NCBI GenBank assembly: GCA_947454525.1
Contig: CANGJM010000016.1
Span: forward strand, 1-64,000
Source: Flavobacteriales bacterium
GTDB taxonomy: Bacteria; Bacteroidota; Bacteroidia; Flavobacteriales_D; Crocinitomicaceae
Reading direction: 5' to 3'
Length of the DNA: 64,000 bases
Part shown: in pieces, positions 18,480-28,447 of the stretch
Numbering within the stretch: the stretch's first letter is position 1
Layout of the letters: every line of letters begins with the position of its first letter
Notes under the pieces: model-generated
The model's database searches: none
Told to the model about the DNA's origin: nothing
What the model saw: the letters and a program-made list of their open reading frames with translations, nothing else
Translations under genes and position numbers: made by a program

Positions 18480-19841
18480 TTATTTCATTAAGTTCAAATG
18501 CAACATTTTTCGTTGATTTCTTGTCGAATCCAAAGTAAATCGATTTTTTGTAAAATATACCAAGGCTCCAAATACCACAATACTTTTTGCTAAGTGATTA
18601 ATGGTGGTTTGCAACTCACAGTCAGGTCTTACGGCATAATTGAGCATGGGTAAAAGCAATAAGACGTAGAAAGGTGAGATTTTCGTCCAACGTTCAACCA
18701 ATTTAAAGGTCAAAGAAAAAATGAGGCCTAATACAAAACCAAAAATATATACACCCCAAGCTCCATATGCAATATAGCCATCGGCAAAAATACCAAGACC
18801 CATGGAAGTACCTCCGTTGATAATATGACCAGAAAATGAATTGAAAATTTCTTTATCACCTGATTCAAGTTTATTTGGAGCTAAAAATCGTGGAAGCAAT
18901 GCTGCTTCTATGTATTTATTCACATTGGTCATTCCTTGGAAATCCTTATAATGATCCATGCGATCAACTGTACTGGCAAAAATCCAAGCTTGGTTTCCTC
19001 GATTTAAGGATGAGAGTAAATTTTCTTCACCGATCAAAGATTCGGAATTTGCTTTGGATGAACCTACGCTAGAAATGGTTTCAAGACTTGCTTCTTTCTC
19101 TCCCGACCAAACTTGCTCACGGTAGGCGGTTTTAATCGCTTGAACAAATAACACTAATAGTATCAAACTACTTATTCCAATCAATTTAATTCTCATTGAA
19201 GGTTTAGATGTATAGACAAAAAATAAGGCGAAAAATATAACCCACATAACGGCATCATGATACATACCGGCTCGAAAAGCGTAAAACAATTCAATGAGAA
19301 GGGTAAATATGACCAACCCAGCAAACTTTTTTGTATTTGTCGCAAAAAGGGAAAAGGCACCTACAAACCGCATCATTGACAATAAATACACAATAAAGCC
19401 TAACTCACCTGGAAAGAAATCAGAAAAAATGCGCAAGAAGATCCCTGTTATAGTTGTTTGTAGTAAGAAGCGTTCATTAATCATTGCCACTTGATTTACC
19501 TTTTTAAATTCAGGTTTGAATAGACGATTGGGTATACTAAACATTCCCACTGAAAATAATAAAAAACCTGGGAATGCCAAGGAGAAATATGCATCAGAAT
19601 TGATTTTCATTCCATATTTCACTAAATCAGGATTTAATTGATAGGTGATTGCTGGCGATAGCAAGTAATTGGAGGCATATAAAAACAATGCCCATTCGCG
19701 GAACATAAAAGAGTTATTGGATTTTAAAAATAGTTGAAGTCCAATTGTTAATGTCAATCCAAAGGCTAGGGATGAGTAAATATCTGGAAATATTATTATT
19801 CCCAAAAAAGATAATAATATGAAATAAAATAGATATTTCAT
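18480..19841 (-). CDS. Polytopic membrane protein, O-antigen polymerase (Wzy) or ligase-like
   Basis: A 453-aa protein, mostly hydrophobic, with roughly ten membrane spans and one long hydrophilic loop in the second half (about residues 235-320, ending in the SFSGHIINGGTSMGLGIFADG region). This large periplasmic loop and the GxxxGxxADGYIAYGAWGVYIFGF pattern are typical of O-antigen repeat-unit polymerases. Sequence in this class is poorly conserved, so a WaaL-type ligase cannot be excluded. That option matters because the locus has an ABC exporter and no Wzx is seen. It is the first gene on the left of the AT-rich block; 37 bp separate it from the epimerase. Confidence 0.78.
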   Translation of the reverse strand: MKYLFYFILLSFLGIIIFPDIYSSLAFGLTLTIGLQLFLKSNNSFMFREWALFLYASNYLLSPAITYQLNPDLVKYGMKINSDAYFSLAFPGFLLFSVGMFSIPNRLFKPEFKKVNQVAMINERFLLQTTITGIFLRIFSDFFPGELGFIVYLLSMMRFVGAFSLFATNTKKFAGLVIFTLLIELFYAFRAGMYHDAVMWVIFFALFFVYTSKPSMRIKLIGISSLILLVLFVQAIKTAYREQVWSGEKEASLETISSVGSSKANSESLIGEENLLSSLNRGNQAWIFASTVDRMDHYKDFQGMTNVNKYIEAALLPRFLAPNKLESGDKEIFNSFSGHIINGGTSMGLGIFADGYIAYGAWGVYIFGFVLGLIFSLTFKLVERWTKISPFYVLLLLPMLNYAVRPDCELQTTINHLAKSIVVFGALVYFTKNRFTLDSTRNQRKMLHLNLMK

Positions 19842-19878
19842 ATATAAAGTAATTTATTCGTATTTCCCAATTTAGCTA

Positions 19879-20928
19879 TTATATTTTTGCTTTAAATGAT
19901 TGATATATCTGTTCGAAAATTTCATGTAAACTAACAGAAATAGACCAATTCGGATAATGCTGTTGCATTTTAGTTAAGTCACTATAATAACAAATATGAT
20001 CTCCAATTCGGTGATTTTCTAAATATTCGGAAATCATTTGTTTAGAACTTAGTTTTTGGATTATTTCAAAAGCTTCAATAATGGAACAAGTATTTTCCTT
20101 ACCCCCGCCTATGTTATAAACCTCCGCTATTCTTGGGGACTCTATAAAACAATCAATAAATCTAGCGACATCATATGAATGAATATTATCTCTAACTTGT
20201 TTCCCTTTATAACCGTAAATATTGTACTTTCTTTCTTCAATGTTGCATTGAATCAAGTAGCTCAAAAAACCATGTAATTCAACACCAGAGTGATTTGGAC
20301 CTGTCAAACAACCACCTCGTAACACACAACTTTTCATGCCAAAATATCGGCCATATTCCTGAACCAAAATATCTGCTGAAAGTTTTGAAGCGCCAAAGAG
20401 ACTATGGGTTGATTGATCAATTGAAAAACTTTCATTTATTCCATTAATGTATTTTGCATCATTGTAATCCCATCTTGATTCTAATTCCGTCATATCAATA
20501 TTATTTGGAGCGTCCCCGTACACCTTATTTGTACTCATATGAATAAAAGGTATATTGGTTGATAATGATCTAGTTGCTTCTAATAAATTTAATGTTCCTA
20601 CCGCGTTGGTTTCAAAATCGTCGAAAGGTATTTGAACTGCCTTATCATGACTAGGTTGAGCAGCAGTATGCACAATAACATCTGGTTTAATTGAGGCAAC
20701 TAGTTTTCTTAATCCTTCCCTATCTCTTATATCAACTTCCCAATGTTTAAATCCGTTCAATTCACGAATTAATCTTTCCTGATTCCAACGAGTATCACCT
20801 TGTGGACCAAAGAAAACCGCTCTTTGATTGTTATCGACACCGTTTACTTGCCATCCTCTATTTGCAAAGTAAGTGCTTACTTCAGAACCTATTAAACCAG
20901 ATGATCCTGTAACTAAAATTTTTCTCAT
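19879..20928 (-). CDS. NAD-dependent epimerase, CDP-paratose/tyvelose 2-epimerase-like
   Basis: A 349-aa extended short-chain dehydrogenase/reductase. The Rossmann motif is GSSGLIG (8-14); [17 protein letters not shown] and [18 protein letters not shown] are characteristic of the CDP-paratose 2-epimerase group as I remember it. In the active-site segment [10 protein letters not shown] the usual Tyr of YxxxK is Phe178, with Lys182 kept. I recall this in the same subgroup, so it is probably not a loss of function. No CDP-glucose pathway gene is in the window, so the real substrate may be another nucleotide sugar. The ATG overlaps the stop of the upstream CgeB-like gene by 4 bp, indicating one operon. 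Confidence 0.8.
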   Translation of the reverse strand: MRKILVTGSSGLIGSEVSTYFANRGWQVNGVDNNQRAVFFGPQGDTRWNQERLIRELNGFKHWEVDIRDREGLRKLVASIKPDVIVHTAAQPSHDKAVQIPFDDFETNAVGTLNLLEATRSLSTNIPFIHMSTNKVYGDAPNNIDMTELESRWDYNDAKYINGINESFSIDQSTHSLFGASKLSADILVQEYGRYFGMKSCVLRGGCLTGPNHSGVELHGFLSYLIQCNIEERKYNIYGYKGKQVRDNIHSYDVARFIDCFIESPRIAEVYNIGGGKENTCSIIEAFEIIQKLSSKQMISEYLENHRIGDHICYYSDLTKMQQHYPNWSISVSLHEIFEQIYQSFKAKI

Positions 20929-21923
20929 AATTCCTTTAATCTAAATTCAAACTCTCTTTTAAAATAACTGTTATAATCCCTCAAGTCAGAAATGACTCTA
21001 TTTCGTCCATTTGTTGCTATTTCTTGATGATTTCTTTGATTTTTTATCAAAAATGGTATTTCAAAAAAATCATCAAAAAAAATAACCTCCTTCGAATCAA
21101 AAAAACTCAATGTTTCAGCATTTCTCTCAGTAATTAAAATTGTATTGCATGCGGGGATCTCAAATGTTCTAGTTGTATGTAGTTCAATAAACCTTTTTGT
21201 TAATAATCCGAGACCAAATAAAGACTTTGATATTTCATTAATATATTCACCTCCAAAAACTTTTGCCCCCAAATATTCTAAATAAGGATTATTACGATTT
21301 TTCAAATAAAATGTATACCAACCCACACCACCAACTTTTACTTTAATTTGATTTGTAATGAGTATTTCAATAACTTTTTTCCGGCTTTCTTCAAACAAAC
21401 CAATGAAAATAACTCCTTCCTTTTGCTCAAAATTAATTTCATGTAGATGCATTGTTGAATTATAACCTTGAGTGCAAAATACAACCTCCCTGCATTTATT
21501 TTTTTTATACAATTCTATTTCAAATGATTTTGTTGTATAACAAATGTCATAAATGTCTAAAGAACTTGTAAAGAGTTTAGATTGATATTTTAAAAATGCA
21601 ACATCGGGTGTATAATGCACAAGTTTCTTTGTATTTGCCTTAACCTTCAAAAGCGTTTTTGGATGAATAAAATATCCCTTATCAATCCAAATAATGTCGA
21701 ATTGGCCGACTAGTTTATTAATTAAAAACTTGTTTATGTTATTTATTAGTGGCCCTTTGTAAAATCTCCATCCTAGAGATCTAAAGATTCTAAATGTTTT
21801 CTTAATTGGAATAGAAATATCAATTTCAAGAACATCTCCGTTATTTGCTAGGGAAATTGCGTCGAATCTAGATTTTGAAGTTGACCCAACACTTAAATCA
21901 CCGATGTATGCTATTCTCATCAA
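20925..21923 (-). CDS. CgeB-like glycosyltransferase
   Basis: A 332-aa GT-B-like protein of the CgeB/Glyco_trans_1_2 kind. It has [18 protein letters not shown] at the start, [25 protein letters not shown], and [11 protein letters not shown] at the domain hinge. The C-terminal [19 protein letters not shown] followed by LITERN and EVIFFDD is the usual CgeB ending (R-x-F-E-x-x-A-x-G...). It is likely to add a sugar during repeat-unit assembly. It overlaps the next gene upstream by 26 bp and the epimerase downstream by 4 bp. Low GC throughout. Confidence 0.78.
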   Translation of the reverse strand: MMRIAYIGDLSVGSTSKSRFDAISLANNGDVLEIDISIPIKKTFRIFRSLGWRFYKGPLINNINKFLINKLVGQFDIIWIDKGYFIHPKTLLKVKANTKKLVHYTPDVAFLKYQSKLFTSSLDIYDICYTTKSFEIELYKKNKCREVVFCTQGYNSTMHLHEINFEQKEGVIFIGLFEESRKKVIEILITNQIKVKVGGVGWYTFYLKNRNNPYLEYLGAKVFGGEYINEISKSLFGLGLLTKRFIELHTTRTFEIPACNTILITERNAETLSFFDSKEVIFFDDFFEIPFLIKNQRNHQEIATNGRNRVISDLRDYNSYFKREFEFRLKEL

Positions 21924-22953
21924 TCGAATTTATATAATTTATTATTTCCTTGAATTCATATTCAGAGTTCATTTTAGTTGAATTTATTTTTCCTATGAAA
22001 TAAAAATCAGCCCCGATATTATCATGCTCAATATTTTCATTTATAATATATGAATTTAATGTACGTAATTTATTTGATGTTAAAACACTTAAACCACAAG
22101 AAGCATATTCAAAAAATTTATTGGGAATACTAAACGAGTGATTTTTACTAATTCCTGAATAAAGAATTAATCCACAATCATAATTCTTGAATAAAATGGG
22201 TAACGAATTATAGTCTTTGGGCGGAAACAATTTTATCCATTCTTGACTTTTCAATATAGCCTTTGATTTTGCGTCAATATTACCAGAAAAAACATCCAAT
22301 GTGACATTGTATTTTTGAGAATTTACTAACATTATAAATTCATTTATAAGACTACTATCAGCACCTAATGAGCCAACAAATACAATTTTTTTTATGCTAT
22401 TTATAGATGTGGAATTAACGTTCAATTTATTATTTCTCCAATTTTCATTAGGCATATTTTGTATTATATGACATTTTTTTGAATTTAGTTTTGGATAATC
22501 ACTGAGGAAAAATTGAAGTCTATCTGGATTAGTATGCGAAATCCAATTGGCTTTGGGTAAGATTCTATTTGTTTCAAGGGAACTCAATAATTTATAATAT
22601 AAACTAACTTTATTACGCTCATCTAATGTTTCATATTCGTGAAAATGAACAAGGATATCAGATGACAGAAATAATCGTGTAAAAAAAGAGTAAATAAAAA
22701 CTGGTAAAGACGAATAAGTTTCGAAGTAGATTATTCTTTTTGGTCTGTATCGAAAGAGATAATACAAGGAAATCAGAATAAATGATGAATGTTTATACTT
22801 AGAATAAACAACTGAATTGTTATCTTTATTTCCAATAGGAGAACCAGTAGAAATACATTTGTAAAAAACCTTGTTTTTTTCAAGCTCATAAATAAAATTC
22901 TGCACCGGTGGATATTTAGATGCATTTTGAAAATGAAGAATTAACAAATTCAT
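21898..22953 (-). CDS. Glycosyltransferase, GT4-like
   Basis: A 351-aa GT-B-like protein. It has a start strand LLILHFQNASKYPP, an ILVHFHEYETLDER segment, AIWISHTNPDRLQFF-like text around residue 160, the hinge KIVFVGSLGADSSLI and a C-terminal SIPNKFFEYASCGLSVLTS. This corresponds to the donor-binding helix of GT4 enzymes, although the classical E-x7-E is reduced to a single Glu. It overlaps both neighbours (26 bp and 4 bp). Strongly AT-rich. Sugar specificity unknown. Confidence 0.75.
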   Translation of the reverse strand: MNLLILHFQNASKYPPVQNFIYELEKNKVFYKCISTGSPIGNKDNNSVVYSKYKHSSFILISLYYLFRYRPKRIIYFETYSSLPVFIYSFFTRLFLSSDILVHFHEYETLDERNKVSLYYKLLSSLETNRILPKANWISHTNPDRLQFFLSDYPKLNSKKCHIIQNMPNENWRNNKLNVNSTSINSIKKIVFVGSLGADSSLINEFIMLVNSQKYNVTLDVFSGNIDAKSKAILKSQEWIKLFPPKDYNSLPILFKNYDCGLILYSGISKNHSFSIPNKFFEYASCGLSVLTSNKLRTLNSYIINENIEHDNIGADFYFIGKINSTKMNSEYEFKEIINYINSIDENSIHR

Positions 22954-23921
22954 TTTACATTTTTTTTAAAAAATGAGTTAAACAAAAAAAATATATTTAA
23001 CCATTTCAAATTCCATATTATACGATTTAAAAAATCGTATTTGTCAAAAACCAATTTATTTATCTCCTCTTTAGAATATTTTCGAAATAACAAACGAAGT
23101 CCTAAAAATCCTAGTTTCCCATTGTGAAAATAAAAATCTTTTACAATTTTAATCTGGTTTCTGATTAATTGATTTTTCTCAAATTGAGCGATGTCTTTAG
23201 CAAGAATAAATTTATTTTCTTGACAAATGAGGGCACTTAATAGCGCTCTTTTATTTCTAGTTTTTGAAAGTGTAATTGTTTCTGTTTTCATCCTATAATG
23301 AAACCTATTATTTCTTAAGATTTTTATTTTGTCAAAATGCGACAAAATGCAGAAAATAAAATCACCATCATCATCTAGCGTTAAATAGTTTTTCCATTTG
23401 TATTTTTCACAAAAATTTCTCGGGACTAAAAAACAGCTTGTTTGCAGCATAAAGTCATTATGCGATAAAAATAAATTATTTAAAAGCTCTTTTCGATTCT
23501 CACTTAAAAAGTGATCATTTACATTTAGACTAACTACTTCTCTTTGTATGAAATCAAAAAAACCAATTGTTATAATGGATGAGTCAAAATCAACTAATTT
23601 TAAATACTGAATATGATTTTCAATATAATTTACTCCCAAAATGTCATCTGAATCTAGAAACAAAATATAATCACCCTTTGAAATGTTAAATCCTAGATTT
23701 CTTGAATGGGATGCACTTTTAATAGATGACGAAGTCAATTTTAAATCATTTGCATCTACATATTTTAATACCTTATTATAAGAATTATCAGTAGATCCAT
23801 TTTCAATTACAATTATTTCAACATTAAAATAGGATTGGTTTAGAACACTTTGAATCGTTTTTTCAATGGTTTTTTCTGAGTTGTATAATGGAATTACAAC
23901 AGATACAAGGGGGTTAATCAC
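22950..23921 (-). CDS. Glycosyltransferase family 2
   Basis: A 323-aa GT-A enzyme: PLVSVVIPLYNSEKTI at the start, SVLNQSYFNVEIIVIENGSTD for nucleotide binding, SHSRNLGFNISKGDYILFLDSDD with the metal-binding DSDD, and TLDDDGDFIFCIL as the catalytic-base region. The last 60 residues are basic and hydrophobic and may touch the membrane. Start ATG 23921; its end overlaps the next gene by 4 bp. One of four GT2 enzymes in the AT-rich block. Confidence 0.9.
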   Translation of the reverse strand: MINPLVSVVIPLYNSEKTIEKTIQSVLNQSYFNVEIIVIENGSTDNSYNKVLKYVDANDLKLTSSSIKSASHSRNLGFNISKGDYILFLDSDDILGVNYIENHIQYLKLVDFDSSIITIGFFDFIQREVVSLNVNDHFLSENRKELLNNLFLSHNDFMLQTSCFLVPRNFCEKYKWKNYLTLDDDGDFIFCILSHFDKIKILRNNRFHYRMKTETITLSKTRNKRALLSALICQENKFILAKDIAQFEKNQLIRNQIKIVKDFYFHNGKLGFLGLRLLFRKYSKEEINKLVFDKYDFLNRIIWNLKWLNIFFLFNSFFKKNVK

Positions 23922-24753
23922 GGATAACTTTTATTAAAACGTTTAATCCAGAAATTATTTTTTTCAGCTTAATGCTTTTTTTGATTACACTAATTATTAA
24001 TTCCCTTTTTTTGTGCTTAAGTATTTTTTTTGAAATCCTATTGTTTAATGGCGAATTATCGCTTAATAGAACTTCTTTATATATTTTTAAAGATATTCTT
24101 TCCCTATCAAAAACTAATGCTTCAGATTTGATTTCTTGGCCTTCATGTTGTCTCCAAAAAACCAAGGACCCATTTAATAAAACGGTAGATGTTCTAGCTG
24201 CTATTTTTAAAAACACTTCCGTATCACCAACATAGCGTAACCCTGAAAAAGACCCTGCCATTAATAGATTTTTTTTATTAAACATAACACTTAAGGGGCC
24301 GACATCTAATATACCATATTGCAAAAAATGTATCTCAAAGGTTTCTTTGGGACTAAGTAAAATAGGGAATTTTTTGTTAAGCAACTCAGGGTATTTTGAA
24401 GACACATACAAACCGGCATTGGGAAATTGTAAAAACGAATCATAAAATACTGTTAATGAATGAGGATAAATCTCATCGTCACTGTCTACAAATTTTATTA
24501 GATCAGAACTGCAAAGTGTCACAGAATAGTTCCTGTTTCTATAATCCCCCAAATTAGCTTCATTTCTATAGGCTTTTATTCTACTATCATCTTTCGAATA
24601 TTTATTTATTATTTCCCAGCTCTTATCATGTGATGTGTCATCAACTATAATTAATTCAAAATCTTTGAATTCAGAGGAAAGAACACTCTCAATTGCATTG
24701 GAAATGAATTCTTCACGATTGTAACAAGTTATAATTACACTAATTTTCGCCAT
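23914..24753 (-). CDS. Glycosyltransferase family 2
   Basis: A 279-aa GT-A enzyme with KISVIITCYNREEFI, IIVDDTSHDKSW, NLGDYRNRNYSVTLCSSD, and the metal site KFVDSDDEIYP. The acceptor part has GLRYVGDTEVFLKIAAR. The C-terminus is rich in Lys and Ile. It overlaps its upstream neighbour by 19 bp and its downstream neighbour by 8 bp, consistent with translational coupling in one long operon. Confidence 0.9.
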   Translation of the reverse strand: MAKISVIITCYNREEFISNAIESVLSSEFKDFELIIVDDTSHDKSWEIINKYSKDDSRIKAYRNEANLGDYRNRNYSVTLCSSDLIKFVDSDDEIYPHSLTVFYDSFLQFPNAGLYVSSKYPELLNKKFPILLSPKETFEIHFLQYGILDVGPLSVMFNKKNLLMAGSFSGLRYVGDTEVFLKIAARTSTVLLNGSLVFWRQHEGQEIKSEALVFDRERISLKIYKEVLLSDNSPLNNRISKKILKHKKRELIISVIKKSIKLKKIISGLNVLIKVIRD

Positions 24754-25838
24754 AGAATTTTTAGTAGGTTTTTAAAGTTGAGAAAATACTTTTTTCGTTT
24801 GTAGTTTGAAATAAATATTTTGATTTCTGAATTTATTATATTCTGAATAAATAAATCAAAATTTTTAGTGAGATAATGATTTGAATATTTTTTATTAATA
24901 CTTTCCTGTAATGCCTTTATTAATAACGATGAATTGGAAATAGTAAATTTGTTATAAATATCAATTGCTTTTGGTATGAATTCTGATTCTTTTAAAATCA
25001 AATAATTAAATTCATCTAATATTTCTTCAGGACCGCCACTTCCTTCTAGTACTATTGGAATTGAATAGTTTTTAATTCCCTCTATTAACACAATTCCAAA
25101 GCCTTCACTTCTACTTGGGTGAATTAAGAATTTAGATTTTGAGATTTCCTTTAAAACTTGATGATTTTCAAGATTAAATATAATCTTCAAATTAGGTGCA
25201 TTGTTTATCAAAGTCCAATACTCTTCCTCAATTTCTTGATCCGAGGCAATTATTAATTTTTCTCCTTGAATTTGTGAGCACAATTCCAAAAACAAATCAA
25301 TCCCCTTAGCATAGTTAATTCTTCCAACAAATATTAGTTCATATGATTTCGTACAACTTTCTTCCAATTGCTTAATTGAATTAATTTGTGGTGAACAAAT
25401 TAAGGGAATATGTAGGATTTCATTTGGAATGTTTTCAATCTGCTTCTGATTAACTGTTATAATTCCAGATAAAACCCTACTCATTTCGTTTAACGTACGA
25501 TAATAGTGAGGGGTATTCCCGTGTAATGTATAAATCAATCTCCCCTTGAAACCTAATAAATACATCAAATTATATTCTATTTCTTCAGAAAAAATTAGTG
25601 TATCGTCTTCATGAAAATCAATACATTTAGATTTACTAATTAAAAATAAATTTTCTTCGTTGATAATACAATCAATATCACTATTTGTGTATTTTATTTC
25701 AGGTAATAATTTCCTATCATTTAGTTGATAATTAACAGTGACTACGTCATAATTAATTTCTTTTAGTGCCTTAGTGAGTTCTAGATTATATTGTTTAACT
25801 CCACCAATACAGTCCCTATTTATTAAGAATATTTTCAA
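24735..25838 (-). CDS. Glycosyltransferase family 4
   Basis: A 367-aa GT-B enzyme. The N-terminus is MKIFLINRDCIGGVKQYN (Gly-Gly loop for the acceptor domain), followed by LIYTLHGNTPHYY. The donor domain has LIFVGRINYAKGIDLFL and the E-x7-E site HPSRSEGFGIVLIEGIKN, then EGSGGPEEIL. The C-terminal basic stretch (KRKKYFLNFKNLLKILWRK) could sit on the membrane. Overlaps: 4 bp upstream, 19 bp downstream. Confidence 0.9.
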   Translation of the reverse strand: MKIFLINRDCIGGVKQYNLELTKALKEINYDVVTVNYQLNDRKLLPEIKYTNSDIDCIINEENLFLISKSKCIDFHEDDTLIFSEEIEYNLMYLLGFKGRLIYTLHGNTPHYYRTLNEMSRVLSGIITVNQKQIENIPNEILHIPLICSPQINSIKQLEESCTKSYELIFVGRINYAKGIDLFLELCSQIQGEKLIIASDQEIEEEYWTLINNAPNLKIIFNLENHQVLKEISKSKFLIHPSRSEGFGIVLIEGIKNYSIPIVLEGSGGPEEILDEFNYLILKESEFIPKAIDIYNKFTISNSSLLIKALQESINKKYSNHYLTKNFDLFIQNIINSEIKIFISNYKRKKYFLNFKNLLKILWRKLV

Positions 25839-26755
25839 AATATTGTTGATATTTTAATTTTGAAAATTTTGAAAAGTCTTAAAATTGATTTGGGATGAAA
25901 TGATGTTTTTGAAATTAAGGTTAGAAATGAAAACCAAAACCTCATTTTCGAAATCGATTCACGATAAAAACAAAACTCAAAATATAAAAATTCAAGTTCA
26001 TTTTTTTCCTGTTTTGTAATGTTTCTAGTGTATTTAGTAGGTTTATTTTTTCTTCTTAGGTATAAATCATTAATAACTATAAGTCTGTATTTTAAAGCAT
26101 CTATTTCATTTTTTCCTGTAGAAATATTTGCGCTGTGTTGCCGATAAAAATACAATGGTTTATTGACGAAATTGACATATCCTACTTCTTCCATTTTAGC
26201 ATATAAATCATTATCAACAGCCTTTATTAATTTTTCATTAAGCCCAGATGTTAATTTATACTTTTTTGTGCAAACTAAAGCTGGAGCGGATATATTTCCT
26301 GAGTTTATATTAAACATAGATTCTCCTTTCCGAACTTGAGATGGATAATCAGAAACATTTTTTGAAATCAACGATTCATTGCAAATAAAGTGTGTCCCAT
26401 ATGCAATAGATAACTGATCATTATTTTTCAAAACTTGACACAATTCAAATAAACACTGTTCATGAAATGCATCATCAGGATCTAGAAATATAAAATACTC
26501 TCCATTAGCTAAATCTATAAGTTTCTTTTTTGCAAATCCACATCCATTATTTTGTTCTGAAACGTGAAAAATTATATTGAATTGATGAAAATTAGAACGA
26601 ACCTTTTCAATCCAATTTTGATCTTCAGAACCATCATCATAAATTATTAATTCCCAATTCTTATAACTTTGGTTAATGACACTCTGAATCGCTTCAATTA
26701 TATAATTTTGATTATTGTAATTTGCGATTAATATAGAAATCAATTTATTATTCAC
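25835..26755 (-). CDS. Glycosyltransferase family 2
   Basis: A 306-aa GT-A enzyme: ISILIANYNNQNYI, AIQSVINQSYKNWELIIYDDGSED, NNGCGFAKKKLIDLANGEYF and the metal site FLDPDD. PALVCTKKYKL and KAVDNDLYAKMEE follow, then PLYFYRQH. This is the WcaA-like pattern of an enzyme adding a sugar to a growing oligosaccharide. Its start overlaps the asnB stop upstream by 8 bp. Confidence 0.9.
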   Translation of the reverse strand: MNNKLISILIANYNNQNYIIEAIQSVINQSYKNWELIIYDDGSEDQNWIEKVRSNFHQFNIIFHVSEQNNGCGFAKKKLIDLANGEYFIFLDPDDAFHEQCLFELCQVLKNNDQLSIAYGTHFICNESLISKNVSDYPSQVRKGESMFNINSGNISAPALVCTKKYKLTSGLNEKLIKAVDNDLYAKMEEVGYVNFVNKPLYFYRQHSANISTGKNEIDALKYRLIVINDLYLRRKNKPTKYTRNITKQEKNELEFLYFEFCFYRESISKMRFWFSFLTLISKTSFHPKSILRLFKIFKIKISTIF

Positions 26756-28445
26756 AAAAATAACTTTGAATCATAAAAGCTTTCCAAGGTGTTAATTTCG
26801 AAGTGTCAAATCCAAAATCTAGAGTAAAATCCATAGCCCTATTTGAAATCTGGAGTTTATTTGTAAAATCCGAGAATGGGGTTACGAAACCTTTTTTATC
26901 AGTCGACCATATAATCTTTTGGGCTTTCGAAAATGAACTTTCTGACGCAATATGCCTCAATATATATTTCGTATAACCATCATGTAATTTAAATTCATTT
27001 GGAAGTGAAAAAACAAATTCGATTAATTCATGATTTAAAAATGGTGATCTTAATTCAATTGAACTTCCCATTGAGTTTCTGTCACCGTATCTTAACATTT
27101 CTTGCAATTCTCCATCAAAAAGATTTAATTCAAGAAGTTCATTCAAAGTTGGTGCTTTTTGATTTGAAAGTCGCTTTTTAACATTACTTAAACGACCTTT
27201 GATTGTAAGATAATTATCAAAACGATTATCTGAACGTAATTTTTTGTACTTATTTATTTTACTTTTGAAATCGCTCCAATTAGAAAAAGATAACTCATAA
27301 AAATATCTATCGAAGTAATAATGATAACCTGCAAATATTTCATCTGCACCTTGCCCGTCTATAGCCATTTTTATTCCTTTTTTACTCAACTTTTCAAAAA
27401 TTAAATGTTGTGCAAATACACTTGTAGATCCAAATGGTTCATCTTGACATTTAATTACTTTTAATATCTTGTTCTCAAATTCATCTTGATTTGGCTGAAC
27501 AAAAAACTGTTTATTAGTTTGATGAATGTCGAGTGAATTAAAAATATCAACACTTTCATCTTGAGTCTTATTAGGGAAAATAGCACTTATTGTATTCGGG
27601 CTAATGCCTAATGCATTTTGTAAAGCAATTATAATATTTGAATCCAAACCACCAGATAATAAAGTTGCTGATTCAACATCTGATCTTAACCTTCGGTTAA
27701 CAATCTTTAATAATAACTTTGTTAATTCTTCCTTAGCGTCTGTAAATGACAGGTTGTTATTTTTATTCTGAATAGAATAATATCGTTCTTCACGTATTTT
27801 ATAATTCGCAAGATCAAATACTAAAAAATGTGAAGCTTGAACAGTTTTTATTGATTCATAAAAGGTACTTGAAGGATCAGTTTCATTATAATAAACTGAC
27901 TTATTAATGAAAAAATTAAGAGTTTCAACATTTGGTTTTTTTGAGACATTTTCAAATGCCTTTATTTCAGATGCATACTTAAATTCTATATTTGAATGAA
28001 CATAAAAAAGTGGTTTTTCTCCAAAGCGATCTCGTATTAAATAAATTTTTTTTTCTTTTTTATCAAATACCGAAATAGCAAACATTCCATCTAAATAATC
28101 CAAAGATTTAATCCCAAAAATTAACCATAATTTGCAGAGTACTTCAAAATCACCATTCGTTGTAAAAGTCACATTATGGTCCTTTTGTAGACTATCTTTG
28201 AGTTCTAAATAATTGTATATTTCTCCATTGTAAGTAATCACATAATCCTCATTTTCAAAAGGCTGGTTCGATTTTTCAGACAAATCTAATATACTTAACC
28301 GATTATGACCAATACCAATCTTTACTTCGTCGTTTAAATAAAAACCGAAATTATCTGGGCCTCGATGAATTAAGCTTAAATGCATTTTATTTAATTCATA
28401 TAGCAAATCCTTATTTTTTGCAACAACACCGAAAATTCCACACAT
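26748..28445 (-). CDS. Asparagine synthase-type glutamine amidotransferase (AsnB family)
   Basis: A 565-aa class II amidotransferase with Cys2 (MCGIFG), RGPDN, YNGEIYN (72-78), LIRDRFGEKPLFY, SGGLDSN (264-270) and DGQGADEIFAGY. It is the AT-rich counterpart of the AsnB at 16642-18432, and the two differ greatly in base composition and in detail, so they look independently acquired rather than recently duplicated. The likely role is amidation of a glycan uronic acid. Its start is 2 bp from the stop of the fucosyltransferase-like gene. Confidence 0.92.
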   Translation of the reverse strand: MCGIFGVVAKNKDLLYELNKMHLSLIHRGPDNFGFYLNDEVKIGIGHNRLSILDLSEKSNQPFENEDYVITYNGEIYNYLELKDSLQKDHNVTFTTNGDFEVLCKLWLIFGIKSLDYLDGMFAISVFDKKEKKIYLIRDRFGEKPLFYVHSNIEFKYASEIKAFENVSKKPNVETLNFFINKSVYYNETDPSSTFYESIKTVQASHFLVFDLANYKIREERYYSIQNKNNNLSFTDAKEELTKLLLKIVNRRLRSDVESATLLSGGLDSNIIIALQNALGISPNTISAIFPNKTQDESVDIFNSLDIHQTNKQFFVQPNQDEFENKILKVIKCQDEPFGSTSVFAQHLIFEKLSKKGIKMAIDGQGADEIFAGYHYYFDRYFYELSFSNWSDFKSKINKYKKLRSDNRFDNYLTIKGRLSNVKKRLSNQKAPTLNELLELNLFDGELQEMLRYGDRNSMGSSIELRSPFLNHELIEFVFSLPNEFKLHDGYTKYILRHIASESSFSKAQKIIWSTDKKGFVTPFSDFTNKLQISNRAMDFTLDFGFDTSKLTPWKAFMIQSYFCE

Positions 28446-28447
28446 AA

